This document shows, one piece after another, positions 26,966 to 35,380 of a DNA stretch of 64,000 nt (position 1 is the stretch's first letter; every line of letters starts with the position of its first letter). A model generated the notes under the pieces. It was not told where the DNA came from. It worked only from the letters and a program-made list of their open reading frames with translations, and did no database searches. This DNA is from Micropruina sp. (GTDB lineage Bacteria; Actinomycetota; Actinomycetes; Propionibacteriales; Propionibacteriaceae). The translations under genes and the position numbers were made by a program. The DNA is taken from positions 248,001 to 312,000 of the forward strand of contig JADJTM010000003.1 of assembly GCA_016711205.1 (NCBI GenBank). The letters run 5' to 3'.

Positions 26966-28333
26966 GTGGCGCTCAGCTTCTTCGATCTGTTCAGCATCGG
27001 CATCGGGCCGTCGTCGTCGCACACGACCGGCCCGATGCGCGCCGCCCGGCGGGTCGTCGCCGATCTTGAGACGGACGGCCGGCTGAACGAGGTCTGGCGG
27101 GTGCGGGTCGACCTCTACGGCTCCCTGGGATCGACCGGACTGGGCCACCACAGCGATCGTGCGGTGCTGCTCGGCCTGCTCGGCCACCAGCCCGAAACCG
27201 TTGATCCGGCCGGGGTCCAACCAGAGGTCGACCGGGTGCTGGCCGAGCACCGCGTCGCCCTGCTGGGCCGGCATCCGATCCGCTTCCGGCCCAACCGCGA
27301 CCTCATTCTGCACCGCCGCAAGGCGTTGCCCCAGCACCCCAACGGCATGCGGGTTCGCTGCTACACCCGCGAGCGCGAACGCATCGTCGATCGGGTGTTG
27401 TTCTCGATCGGCGGCGGTTTCGTGGTCGACGCCGCCGACCTGGCCGCCCCCGCGTCCTCGACCGGGGTCGCTGAGCCCTACCCCTACGCGACCGGCGCCG
27501 AACTGCTCGAGCACTGCGCGGCGTCCGGGCTGTCGATGGCAGAGCTGGTGCTGGCCAACGAGACCGTGCATCGTCCGGCCGGCGCCGTGACCGACGGCGT
27601 GCTGGCGATCTGGCGCGTCATGGAAGAGTGCGTCGACAACGGGTTCCGTACCGGCGGCACGCTGCCCGGCGGGCTCGGCGTGTTGCGTCGGGCACCGGTG
27701 CTGCACCAGCGGTTGTTGGCCGGGCCGGCGGACGAACTCACCGGCATGGACTGGATCACCGCCTACGCGCTGGCGGTCAATGAAGAAAACGCCGCCGGCG
27801 GACGGGTGGTCACCGCCCCGACCAACGGTGCCGCCGGGGTGATCCCGGCCGTGCTGCACTACTACCGGCGGCACATGCCCGGTGCAACGGACGAGGGCGT
27901 GGTCACCTTTCTGCTCACCGCCACCGCGATCGGCGTGATCATCAAGACCACCGCGTCCATCTCGGGGGCCGAGGTGGGCTGCCAGGGCGAGGTCGGCTCG
28001 GCGTGCGCGATGGCGGCCGCCGGGCTGGCGGCGGTGATGGGCGGTACCCCGCTGCAGGTCGAGAACGCCGCCGAGATCGGTATGGAGCACAACCTGGGGT
28101 TGACCTGCGATCCGGTCGCCGGCCTCGTCCAGGTGCCCTGCATCGAGCGCAACGCGATCGCTGCCGTCAAGGCGATGGCCGCGGCCCGCACCGCCATGCA
28201 TTTCGACGGCACCACGCACATCGTCGCGCTCGACACGGTGATCAAGACGATGCGCGACACCGGTGCCGACATGCTCACCAAGTACAAGGAGACCTCTCGT
28301 GGCGGGCTCGCGGTCAACGTGACCGAGTGCTGA
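26966..28333 (+). CDS. sdaA: L-serine ammonia-lyase, iron-sulfur dependent
   Basis: Deaminates L-serine to pyruvate with a [4Fe-4S] cluster. 455 aa, a one-chain enzyme. FDLFSIGIGPSSSHTTGPMR opens the beta domain; GCQGEVGSACAMAAAG and CDPVAGLVQVPCIERNA hold the cluster cysteines; the protein ends SRGGLAVNVTEC, as in this family where the C-terminal Cys can cap the cluster. GTG start set by a TACAGT box 5 nt upstream. Serine-derived pyruvate could feed the adjacent transcarboxylase-dependent propionate route (inference). Confidence 0.95.
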   Translation: MALSFFDLFSIGIGPSSSHTTGPMRAARRVVADLETDGRLNEVWRVRVDLYGSLGSTGLGHHSDRAVLLGLLGHQPETVDPAGVQPEVDRVLAEHRVALLGRHPIRFRPNRDLILHRRKALPQHPNGMRVRCYTRERERIVDRVLFSIGGGFVVDAADLAAPASSTGVAEPYPYATGAELLEHCAASGLSMAELVLANETVHRPAGAVTDGVLAIWRVMEECVDNGFRTGGTLPGGLGVLRRAPVLHQRLLAGPADELTGMDWITAYALAVNEENAAGGRVVTAPTNGAAGVIPAVLHYYRRHMPGATDEGVVTFLLTATAIGVIIKTTASISGAEVGCQGEVGSACAMAAAGLAAVMGGTPLQVENAAEIGMEHNLGLTCDPVAGLVQVPCIERNAIAAVKAMAAARTAMHFDGTTHIVALDTVIKTMRDTGADMLTKYKETSRGGLAVNVTEC

Positions 28334-28352
28334 CCCGGGTATCCACCCCTGC

Positions 28353-28441
28353 CTCAGAATCCGGTGCCGCCGGCCCTCGGCACCTGCTTCGCCGGCGTCC
28401 GTTCCGCAAGATTCTGAGTACCAGGGCGCAGGATTCTCAAG
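28353..28441. promoter_or_regulatory. inverted and direct GATTCT motifs upstream of transcarboxylase
   Basis: CTCAGAATCC at 28353-28362 and GATTCTGAG at 28410-28418 are inverted copies; GGATTCTCAAG at 28431-28441 is a third, direct copy. They could pair as a hairpin (sdaA terminator) or serve as regulator sites for the next operon. A CAAGAT hexamer 6 nt before the 5S ATG is a weak leaderless -10 candidate. Confidence 0.4.
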
Positions 28442-28483
28442 ATCTACGACACCAAGTAGTAGTTATGGTGACAAGATTGCCCC

Positions 28484-29980
28484 ATGAGTCAGCGAACCAT
28501 TGGTGTGACCGAGGTCGCTCTTCGGGATGCCCATCAGAGTCTGATGGCGACCCGCATGGCGCTCGAAGACATGGTGGACGCCTGCGCAGACATCGACGCC
28601 GCCGGTTACTGGAGCGTCGAGTGCTGGGGCGGCGCCACCTACGACAGCTGTATCCGGTTCCTCAACGAGGATCCCTGGGCCAGGCTCCGAACCTTCCGTG
28701 AGCTGATGCCCAACTCGCGCCTGCAGATGCTGCTGCGCGGCCAGAACCTGCTCGGTTATCGGCACTACGAGGACGATGTGGTGCGCCGGTTCGTGGACAA
28801 GTCGGCCGTCAACGGCATGGACGTGTTCCGCGTCTTCGACGCCCTGAACGACCCGCGCAACATGGCGGTCGCCATGCAGGCCGTGGATGACACCGGCAAG
28901 CATGCCCAGGGCACCATCTGCTACACCATTTCGCCGCTGCACACCGTCGAGGGCTATGTGAAGCTCGCCGGCCAACTGCTCGACATGGGCGCCCAGTCGT
29001 TGGCCCTGAAAGACATGGCGGCCCTGCTGCAGCCGCAGCCGGCCTACGACATCATTCGCGGCATCAAAGAGACCTACGGCGAAGACACCCAGGTCAACGT
29101 GCACTGCCACGCCACCACGGGCGTCACCCTGGTCACCCTGATGAAGGCCATCGAGGCCGGTGCCGACGTGGTCGACACCGCGATCAGCTCGATGTCGCTC
29201 GGCCCGGGCCACAACCCCACCGAGTCGCTGGTCGCGATGCTCGAGGGCACGCAGTACAGCACAGAGCTCGACCCCGAGCGGCTGATCCGCATCCGCGATC
29301 ACTTCGCCAAGATCCGTCCCAAGTACGCGGCGTTCGAATCGGCCACGCTGGTCGACACCGACATCTTCTCGAGCCAGATCCCCGGCGGCATGCTCAGCAA
29401 CATGGAGAGCCAGCTCAAGGCACAGGGCGCCGGCGACAAGATCAAGCTGGTGATGGAAGAGGTGCCGCGGGTCAAGGCCGATGCGGGCCATCCGCCGCTG
29501 GTCACCCCGTCCAGCCAGATCGTCGGCACCCAGGCGGTGTTCAACGTGCTGATGGGCAAATACAAGGTGATGACCGGTGAGTTCGCCGACCTGATGCTCG
29601 GCTACTACGGCGAATGCATCGGCGAGCGCAACCCCGAGGTGGTGGCCATCGCCCAGGCGCAGGCCAAGAAAGAGCCGATCACGGTTCGTCCGGCCGACCT
29701 GTTGACGCCCGAATGGGACAACCTGTCGGCCGAGGCGGCGAAGCTGGACGGATTCGACGGCACCGACGAGGACGTGCTCACCTACGCGATGTTCCCCGGC
29801 GTCGCTCCCACCTTCTTCAGCGCCCGCGCGGACGGCCCGACGAACGTCGGCAAGACCGAGGCGCAGGTGAAGGCCGAGTCGGAGGCGAAATCCGACTCGG
29901 GTAAGGCGGTCACCGGGCCGATCAAGTACAAGGTCAGCATGGGCGGACGCGACCACAGCGTGACCGTTGAGAGGGCGTGA
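28484..29980 (+). CDS. methylmalonyl-CoA carboxytransferase 5S subunit
   Basis: Outer subunit of transcarboxylase: moves the carboxyl group between carboxybiotin on the 1.3S subunit and pyruvate/oxaloacetate. 498 aa, close to the 505-residue P. freudenreichii protein and very similar to it. Visible: LRDAHQSLMATRMALEDM, GYWSVECWGGATYDSCIRF, LALKDMAALL (carbamylated active-site Lys), HCHATTGVT (metal-binding His pair) and IPGGMLSNMESQL. First of four co-oriented genes. Confidence 0.97.
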   Translation: MSQRTIGVTEVALRDAHQSLMATRMALEDMVDACADIDAAGYWSVECWGGATYDSCIRFLNEDPWARLRTFRELMPNSRLQMLLRGQNLLGYRHYEDDVVRRFVDKSAVNGMDVFRVFDALNDPRNMAVAMQAVDDTGKHAQGTICYTISPLHTVEGYVKLAGQLLDMGAQSLALKDMAALLQPQPAYDIIRGIKETYGEDTQVNVHCHATTGVTLVTLMKAIEAGADVVDTAISSMSLGPGHNPTESLVAMLEGTQYSTELDPERLIRIRDHFAKIRPKYAAFESATLVDTDIFSSQIPGGMLSNMESQLKAQGAGDKIKLVMEEVPRVKADAGHPPLVTPSSQIVGTQAVFNVLMGKYKVMTGEFADLMLGYYGECIGERNPEVVAIAQAQAKKEPITVRPADLLTPEWDNLSAEAAKLDGFDGTDEDVLTYAMFPGVAPTFFSARADGPTNVGKTEAQVKAESEAKSDSGKAVTGPIKYKVSMGGRDHSVTVERA

Positions 29981-29985
29981 CAGGC

Positions 29986-31542
29986 ATGGCCAAAGCGAGA
30001 GACATGAAGCATCGGGTCGACGAACTGCTCGAGAAGCGGCTCACCACCCGGGCCGGCGGCGGCGAGAAGCGCGTCGCCAAGCAGCACGCCGCGGGCAAGA
30101 TGACCGCCCGTGAGCGTATCGAGGCCCTGATCGACCCGGACAGCTTTCAAGAGATCGGGCTGTTCCGGCGCAACCGCACCGTGACGTTCGGCATGGACAA
30201 GGCCGACATGCCCGCCGACGGCGTGGTCACCGGTACCGGTGCCGTGCTGGGCCGTCCGGTGCACATCGCCAGCCAGGACTTCACCGTCGCCGGTGGCTCC
30301 GCGGGCGAGACGCACAGCCGAAAGGTCGTCGAGATGATGGAGTCCGCGCTCAAGTGCGGCACCCCGTTCGTCTTCATCAACGACTCCGGCGGCGCGCGCG
30401 TCCAAGAGGGCATCGACTCGCTGTCGGGCTACAGCCAGGTGTTCTTCGCCAACGTGCTGCTCTCGGGCGCGGTGCCGCAGATCTCGATCATCGCCGGCCC
30501 CTGCGCCGGTGGCGCGGCCTACAGCCCGGCGCTGACCGACTTCGTCATCCAGACCCGCAAGGCCCACATGTTCATCACCGGGCCGAACGTGATCGAGCAG
30601 GTCACCGGCGAGAAGGTCACCCAGGACGGCCTGGGCGGCGCGGACACCCACATGGCGGTCTCCGGCGTCAACCACTTCGTGGCCGACGACGACGAGCAGG
30701 CCATCCTGATCGCCAAGAAGCTGCTCAGCTTCCTGCCGCAGAACAACACCGAGGATCCGCCGATCGTCGACCCCGACCCGTACGTCGAGTACGACCCGAC
30801 GCTGCACGACGTGGTTCCCGCCGAAGGCACCAAGGGCTACGACGTGCGCGAGGTGATCGGCAAGATCATCGATCACGCTGACTTCCTCGAGGTGCAGGCC
30901 GGGTACGCCAAGAACATCGTGGTCGGGTTCGGACGCATCAACGGCAAGTCGGTGGGCATCGTTGCGAACCAGCCCAACGTGATGGCCGGCGTGCTCGACA
31001 TCAACGCCTCCGACAAGGGCAGCCAGTTCGTCCGGTTCTGCAACGCGTTCAACATTCCGATCCTCACCCTGGTGGACGTGCCGGGCTTCCTGCCCGGTGT
31101 GGCACAGGAGCACGGCGGCATCATCCGGCACGGCGCCAAGATGCTGTACGCCTATGCGGCGGCGACGGTACCGAAGATCACCGTGGTGCTGCGCAAGGCC
31201 TACGGCGGCGCGTACATCGCGATGTCGGCCAAGGATCTGGGCGCCGATCAGGTGTTCGCCTGGCCGACCGCCGAGATCGCCGTGATGGGTGCCGAAGGTG
31301 CCGCGTCGGTGGTGTTCAAGCGCGAGATCGACGCCGCGGACGATCCGGTCGCCCGCCGCGCCGAACTGGTCGAGGAGTACCGCGACACGTTCTCCACCCC
31401 GTTCGTGGCGGCGTCCCGCGGTTTGGTGGACGACGTGATCGACCCGGGCGACACCCGTCGCAAGGTGGCCATGGCGCTGGAGTTGCTGGTTGCGAAGCGC
31501 CAGCTGCGGCCGGCCAAGAAGCACGGCCTCGGCCCGACCTGA
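29986..31542 (+). CDS. mmdA: methylmalonyl-CoA carboxytransferase 12S subunit
   Basis: Central hexameric subunit, transferring carboxyl from methylmalonyl-CoA to biotin to give propionyl-CoA. 518 aa from ATG 29986. Crotonase-like twin carboxyltransferase domains: INDSGGARVQEGIDSLSGYS and GPCAGGAAYSPAL in the first half, DVPGFLPGVAQEHGGIIRHG and RKAYGGAYIAMSAKDLGAD in the second. A GTG at 29977 overlapping the 5S stop is the alternative start, but GAGAGGG at 29969-29975 is spaced better for ATG 29986. Confidence 0.96.
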   Translation: MAKARDMKHRVDELLEKRLTTRAGGGEKRVAKQHAAGKMTARERIEALIDPDSFQEIGLFRRNRTVTFGMDKADMPADGVVTGTGAVLGRPVHIASQDFTVAGGSAGETHSRKVVEMMESALKCGTPFVFINDSGGARVQEGIDSLSGYSQVFFANVLLSGAVPQISIIAGPCAGGAAYSPALTDFVIQTRKAHMFITGPNVIEQVTGEKVTQDGLGGADTHMAVSGVNHFVADDDEQAILIAKKLLSFLPQNNTEDPPIVDPDPYVEYDPTLHDVVPAEGTKGYDVREVIGKIIDHADFLEVQAGYAKNIVVGFGRINGKSVGIVANQPNVMAGVLDINASDKGSQFVRFCNAFNIPILTLVDVPGFLPGVAQEHGGIIRHGAKMLYAYAAATVPKITVVLRKAYGGAYIAMSAKDLGADQVFAWPTAEIAVMGAEGAASVVFKREIDAADDPVARRAELVEEYRDTFSTPFVAASRGLVDDVIDPGDTRRKVAMALELLVAKRQLRPAKKHGLGPT

Positions 31543-31553
31543 TCGGAGATGCA

Positions 31554-31820
31554 ATGAGCGACCAGAACGCCGAACTGCTCGAGATGGTCAAGGCGCTGAC
31601 CAGCAAGGTCAGCGCCATGGAGGTCGAGATCAAGCAACTGCGGCTGCTGAACGCCGATGTTCCAGAGGAGACGATGGTGGCCATCGCGGCCGCCGTCGCC
31701 GCCTACCTGGGGTTCCGGGCCAAGCGGCGCCAGGCCCACTTCACCACGTCCGCCATCTGGCAGAGCGGCACCCGCCGTCGGCAGCACGCCCACGACCCCC
31801 TGCACCTGCGCAAAGCCTGA
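31554..31820 (+). CDS. small transcarboxylase-associated subunit (MmdD/MmdE-like)
   Basis: An 88-aa protein. Residues 1-35 look like a short coiled coil (LLEMVKALTSKVSAMEVEIK); residues 36-60 contain VPEETMVAIAAAVAAYLGFR, which resembles the epsilon subunit and delta C-terminus of Veillonella methylmalonyl-CoA decarboxylase, proteins that stabilise the complex. A basic tail follows. Tight spacing between 12S (11 nt) and 1.3S (9 nt) and a GGAG just upstream support it as a true gene. Its role in a soluble transcarboxylase is inferred. Confidence 0.75.
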   Translation: MSDQNAELLEMVKALTSKVSAMEVEIKQLRLLNADVPEETMVAIAAAVAAYLGFRAKRRQAHFTTSAIWQSGTRRRQHAHDPLHLRKA

Positions 31821-31829
31821 GGAACAGCC

Positions 31830-32192
31830 ATGAAACTGAAGGTCACTGTCAACGGCATCGCCTATGACATCGAAGTCGAAGTCGAAGAAGAGGAGCGTCC
31901 CACCCTGGGAGCGGTCATCATCGGCGGCGGCGGGGGCGCCTCACCGGCACCCACCACGGCGTCGGTGAAGGCGGCGTCCGCGAACGCGGTGGTTGCACCC
32001 CTGTCGGGTGCGGTCGCGCGCATTCTGGTCGCCGAGGGCGACGAGATCACCGAAGGCCAGGTGCTGCTGGTGCTCGAAGCCATGAAGATGGAAACCGAGA
32101 TCACCGCGCCGCACGCCGGCAAGGTCGGGCGGATCCTGGTCAAGGAGCGTGACTCCGTCGCCGGTGGAGAGGCGCTGATCGAGCTAGCCTGA
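31830..32192 (+). CDS. methylmalonyl-CoA carboxytransferase 1.3S biotin carrier
   Basis: Biotinylated carrier that shuttles the carboxyl group between 12S and 5S. 120 aa, like the 123-residue P. freudenreichii protein. N-terminal MKLKVTVNGIAYDIEVEV binds 12S in the known structure, a Gly/Ala/Pro linker follows (31-52), and the C-terminal biotinyl domain has EAMKMETEI with Lys86 as the biotin attachment site. RBS GAGGAA precedes the ATG. Confidence 0.97.
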   Translation: MKLKVTVNGIAYDIEVEVEEEERPTLGAVIIGGGGGASPAPTTASVKAASANAVVAPLSGAVARILVAEGDEITEGQVLLVLEAMKMETEITAPHAGKVGRILVKERDSVAGGEALIELA

Positions 32193-32219
32193 GCGGCATC
32201 GTCCAACTCAGGAGGCAGT

Positions 32220-32417
32220 ATGCCGAAACCCCAGTGGGCATGGTTCGCCGTCGCCGTGGCGGCGCTCACCGTGGGCATTCTGCTCGCCAACGCCGGGTGG
32301 ATGGTCACCGATAACCGCGCCGGCCCGCCCGGCGGCCTGGTGATCGCCGCCCTGGGCCTGCTGGCCGTGTGGTCGTTCGGCAAGGCGTTCTTCAACTTTC
32401 GCCTGCCCAAGGACTGA
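32220..32417 (+). CDS. small two-helix membrane protein
   Basis: A 65-aa protein with a strong RBS (AGGAGG, 4 nt spacing) and two hydrophobic segments (residues 6-24 and 38-58), ending FRLPKD. It sits 27 nt after the 1.3S gene and is probably the last gene of the transcarboxylase transcript. Family not recognised. Its last 26 bp overlap the 3' end of the opposite gene. Confidence 0.65.
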   Translation: MPKPQWAWFAVAVAALTVGILLANAGWMVTDNRAGPPGGLVIAALGLLAVWSFGKAFFNFRLPKD

Positions 32418-33603
32418 CCTGGCCGCGCGCAGCGCGGTTTCGGCTGCGGTTGCGGTTCAGCGAGCGGGTCAGCCACCAGCCGGCCAGTAGTCCCGGCAGC
32501 GACAGCAGCACGGCGTGGGCCCACCACAGGGCGTCCGGCGTGGGCGGGGTGGGGCCGGTCGCGGTGCGCAGCGGCACCCCGCGCGCCCAGGCGACGAACG
32601 CGTCGCCGACCGGCACCAGGCCGAAGGCGAACCTGCGCTCCCCGGACCATTCCAGCGGCAGGCCGAGGTACTCCGCCTCGCGATCAAGTGTGGCGGCCAG
32701 GGCTGCGTCGCCGTTGCGCCGGGCCGCGGCCAGACCCACCGCGGACGCCGACGCCGAGACTCCCGCGATCAGCGGGCCCGAGTCGACGTCGCCGACCGAG
32801 GCGTTTCCGATCGGGTATTCGCGTACGCCGACCAGGCCGAACCGGCGCACCACGAACGTGCGGGTGAACAGCTGCCACTGCTGCGCGGCGCCGTCGGGGT
32901 CCAGGTCGGGCCAGAAGGATTGCACGATCGCCTGCGAGCTGCCCCGCGCGCCCTCGGCGATGCTGCCGTCGGCGCGGACCCGGTGCGCCAGCAACCCGGT
33001 CCCGGGGTCGCGCAGTGCGTCCAGGCTGGTGCGCCAGCCGGCGAGCGTGGCGGCGTCCACCGGTGCACCCGACACCTCACCGGCCCGGACGACCGCCGCC
33101 ATCGCCACCACCGCATCGCAGGGCCAGTGCCCGTCGGGATAGGACGGCGGCACACCGATCGGACTGGCCGTGAGCGCGGCCCCGACCTGGGCGGCCTCGC
33201 CGGCGAGTTCAGCCCGTCCGGTACCGCTCAGCCGCACCTGCTCGGCCCACAGCAGCAGCCGCCAGCCACGGTAGAAGGTGCCGCCCTCCAGGACATCGAT
33301 GGTGCCGAAACCGTCCTTGATCGCGGCCGAACCGCTGGCCTGCAGCTCCGCATCGACGCTCGCCCGGTCACCGACGGACGCGGCTGCCAGGCCGGTCAGC
33401 ACGTGGGTGAAGAAGGCCCCTTCGGGGAAGAGCGTCTGCATGCGCGCCGGCGCACCCTCGGCGATGGCCCGGTTGAGCCACCGTACCTGCGCCGCCACCC
33501 GCTCGGGCCCCGAAACCGGCTGCAGAAAGGCGTGCGTGACATGCGCCGTCGCCGCCAGACTCAGCAGAGCCACCAGCGCCGCGATGACGCGCCAGGCCCT
33601 CAC
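32392..33603 (-). CDS. membrane-anchored protein of unknown function, helical-barrel-like
   Basis: A 403-aa protein with an N-terminal signal anchor (VIAALVALLSLAATAHVTHA) and a C-terminal TM helix (WWAHAVLLSLPGLLAGWW) followed by Arg/Asn-rich residues. The middle resembles an alpha/alpha barrel: PDGHWPCDAVVAMAA and DSGPLIAGVSASASAVGLAA have the look of linalool dehydratase/isomerase-like or glycosidase-type barrels, but no catalytic assignment is safe. GTG start overlaps the SDR stop (GTGA), so the two genes form an operon. Confidence 0.65.
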   Translation of the reverse strand: MRAWRVIAALVALLSLAATAHVTHAFLQPVSGPERVAAQVRWLNRAIAEGAPARMQTLFPEGAFFTHVLTGLAAASVGDRASVDAELQASGSAAIKDGFGTIDVLEGGTFYRGWRLLLWAEQVRLSGTGRAELAGEAAQVGAALTASPIGVPPSYPDGHWPCDAVVAMAAVVRAGEVSGAPVDAATLAGWRTSLDALRDPGTGLLAHRVRADGSIAEGARGSSQAIVQSFWPDLDPDGAAQQWQLFTRTFVVRRFGLVGVREYPIGNASVGDVDSGPLIAGVSASASAVGLAAARRNGDAALAATLDREAEYLGLPLEWSGERRFAFGLVPVGDAFVAWARGVPLRTATGPTPPTPDALWWAHAVLLSLPGLLAGWWLTRSLNRNRSRNRAARGQVSPWAGES

Positions 33604-34343
33604 TCGTCGACCCGGTGCACCTTGTGGTTGGCGGCCTGAGCCCGCGGACGGATCACCAGACGGTCCACGTTCACGTGCGCCGGACGGGTGGCCATCCAGC
33701 AGATGGCGTCGGCGATGTCATCGGCCACCAGGGGGTGGGGCACGCCGGCATACACGGCGTCCGCCCTGGCCCGGTCGCCGCCGAACCGGGTCAGCGAGAA
33801 CTCCTCGGTGTGCACCATGCCCGGTGAGATCTCGCACACCCGCACCGGCTGGTCGAACACCTCCAGCCGCAGTGAGCCGGCCAGTGCCCGCTCGGCGGAC
33901 TTCACCCCGCAGTAGCCGGCACCCCCCTCGTAGGCGGCCTCGGCGGCCGTGGAGGTGACGAACACCACGGTGCCCTCGCCCGCGATCAGCGCCGGAAGCA
34001 GCGCCCTGGTCACCCGGGCGGCGCCCAGCACGTTGACGTCGTACATGCTCTGCCAGGCGTCGATCTCGGCCTGCGCCACCGGGTTCTGGCCGACCGCCCC
34101 GCCGGCGTTGTTCACCAGCAGGTCCAGGGTGCCGCCGACCTGCTCGGCCAGGCGCGCCACGTCCGCGTCGTCGGTCACGTCACAGGTGACGGCGCGGCCG
34201 CCGATCTGGTGGGCCAGGGCCTGGATGCGCTCAGCCCGGCGGGCCGCGCAGATCACCGTGTACCCCGCCGCGGCCAGGGCTTTCGCCGTCGCCGCGCCGA
34301 TACCGCTGCTGGCTCCGGTGACCACTGCCGCTCGTTCGCTCAT
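33600..34343 (-). CDS. SDR-family NAD(P)-dependent oxidoreductase
   Basis: A 247-aa classical short-chain dehydrogenase. TGASSGIGAATAKALA (cofactor loop), CAARRAERI (Arg pair suggesting NADP), DLLVNNAGG, and YCGVKSAE with catalytic Tyr and Lys are all in place. It resembles the YdfG/serine dehydrogenase-like subgroup (MVHTEEFSLTRFGGD). It is followed by, and overlaps, the 403-aa membrane protein gene; substrate unknown. Confidence 0.9.
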   Translation of the reverse strand: MSERAAVVTGASSGIGAATAKALAAAGYTVICAARRAERIQALAHQIGGRAVTCDVTDDADVARLAEQVGGTLDLLVNNAGGAVGQNPVAQAEIDAWQSMYDVNVLGAARVTRALLPALIAGEGTVVFVTSTAAEAAYEGGAGYCGVKSAERALAGSLRLEVFDQPVRVCEISPGMVHTEEFSLTRFGGDRARADAVYAGVPHPLVADDIADAICWMATRPAHVNVDRLVIRPRAQAANHKVHRVDE

Positions 34344-34563
34344 GGCCCGATTCTGCCAGCCGGGGGCGAAGGACGACGCGTTGGCGGGCGAGGGGGACGG
34401 TGCTCTCTCGCCATCGGTGCCACCGGGTGAAATCCGCCGGCCCGGGACGGTCGTTCGGGCGTGGGTGGTGCGCTTTGACGGCGTGCGATCAGCACGGCGC
34501 CGGACGCCCGTCTGCTGGTTGAGCGGATTCGCGTCCGTCCCTACCCACCGGGGCGCCGACCAC

Positions 34564-34569
34564 TAGGCT
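34564..34569 (+). promoter_or_regulatory. -10 box TAGGCT of gpmA (leaderless)
   Basis: TAGGCT, 7 nt, then the gpmA ATG at 34577. The 220 bp upstream show no gene. Confidence 0.58.
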
Positions 34570-34576
34570 CAGCCCC

Positions 34577-35329
34577 ATGAGTGCGAACCTGATCCTGCTC
34601 CGCCACGGTGAGAGCGAGTGGAATGCCCTGAACCTGTTCACGGGCTGGGTGGATGTCGACATCAACGAGAAGGGCGTCGGCGAGGCCAAGCGCGGCGGTG
34701 AGCTGCTGATCGAGGCCGATCTGCTGCCCGACGTGCTGCACACCTCGGTGCTGCGTCGCGCGATTCACACCGCCAACCTGGCCCTGGACGTCTGCGACCG
34801 GCACTGGATCCCCGTCCGCCGGCACTGGCGGCTCAACGAGCGCCATTACGGCGACCTGCAGGGCAAGAACAAGGCCGAGACCCTCGAGCAGTACGGCGAA
34901 GAGAAGTTCATGCTCTGGCGCCGCAGCTACGACACCCCGCCGCCCCCGATCGCGGACGACAACGCCAACACCCAGTTCGACGACCCCCGCTACGCGTTTC
35001 TGCCCACCGACGCACGGCCCAAGACCGAGTGCCTCAAAGACGTGGTGGTCCGCATGCTGCCGTACTGGTACGACGCGATCGTGCCCGACCTGCGCGCCGG
35101 CAACACCGTGCTGGTGACCGCACACGGCAACTCGCTGCGCGCCCTGGTCAAGCATCTGGACGCCATCTCGGACGCCGACATCGCGGGCCTCAACATTCCC
35201 ACCGGCATTCCGCTGTACTACGAGTTGGACGACGACCTGCTGCCGGTCACCAAGGGCGGCCGCTACCTCGATCCGGCGGCTGCCGCCGCGGCCATCGAGG
35301 CGGTCAAGAACCAGGGCAAGAAGAAGTAA
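34577..35329 (+). CDS. gpmA: 2,3-bisphosphoglycerate-dependent phosphoglycerate mutase
   Basis: Glycolytic 3-PG/2-PG interconversion. 250 aa. LILLRHGESEWNALNLFTGW holds the phosphorylated histidine of the RHG motif; NERHYGDLQGKNK and TAHGNSLRALVKHL complete the active site. In M. tuberculosis gpm1 also lies next to senX3-regX3, matching the arrangement here. Confidence 0.97.
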   Translation: MSANLILLRHGESEWNALNLFTGWVDVDINEKGVGEAKRGGELLIEADLLPDVLHTSVLRRAIHTANLALDVCDRHWIPVRRHWRLNERHYGDLQGKNKAETLEQYGEEKFMLWRRSYDTPPPPIADDNANTQFDDPRYAFLPTDARPKTECLKDVVVRMLPYWYDAIVPDLRAGNTVLVTAHGNSLRALVKHLDAISDADIAGLNIPTGIPLYYELDDDLLPVTKGGRYLDPAAAAAAIEAVKNQGKKK

Positions 35330-35380
35330 CCCCGGCGTCCCGCGCTCGGCCCGGATACGGCTGCGGACCGGCTCGGACGA

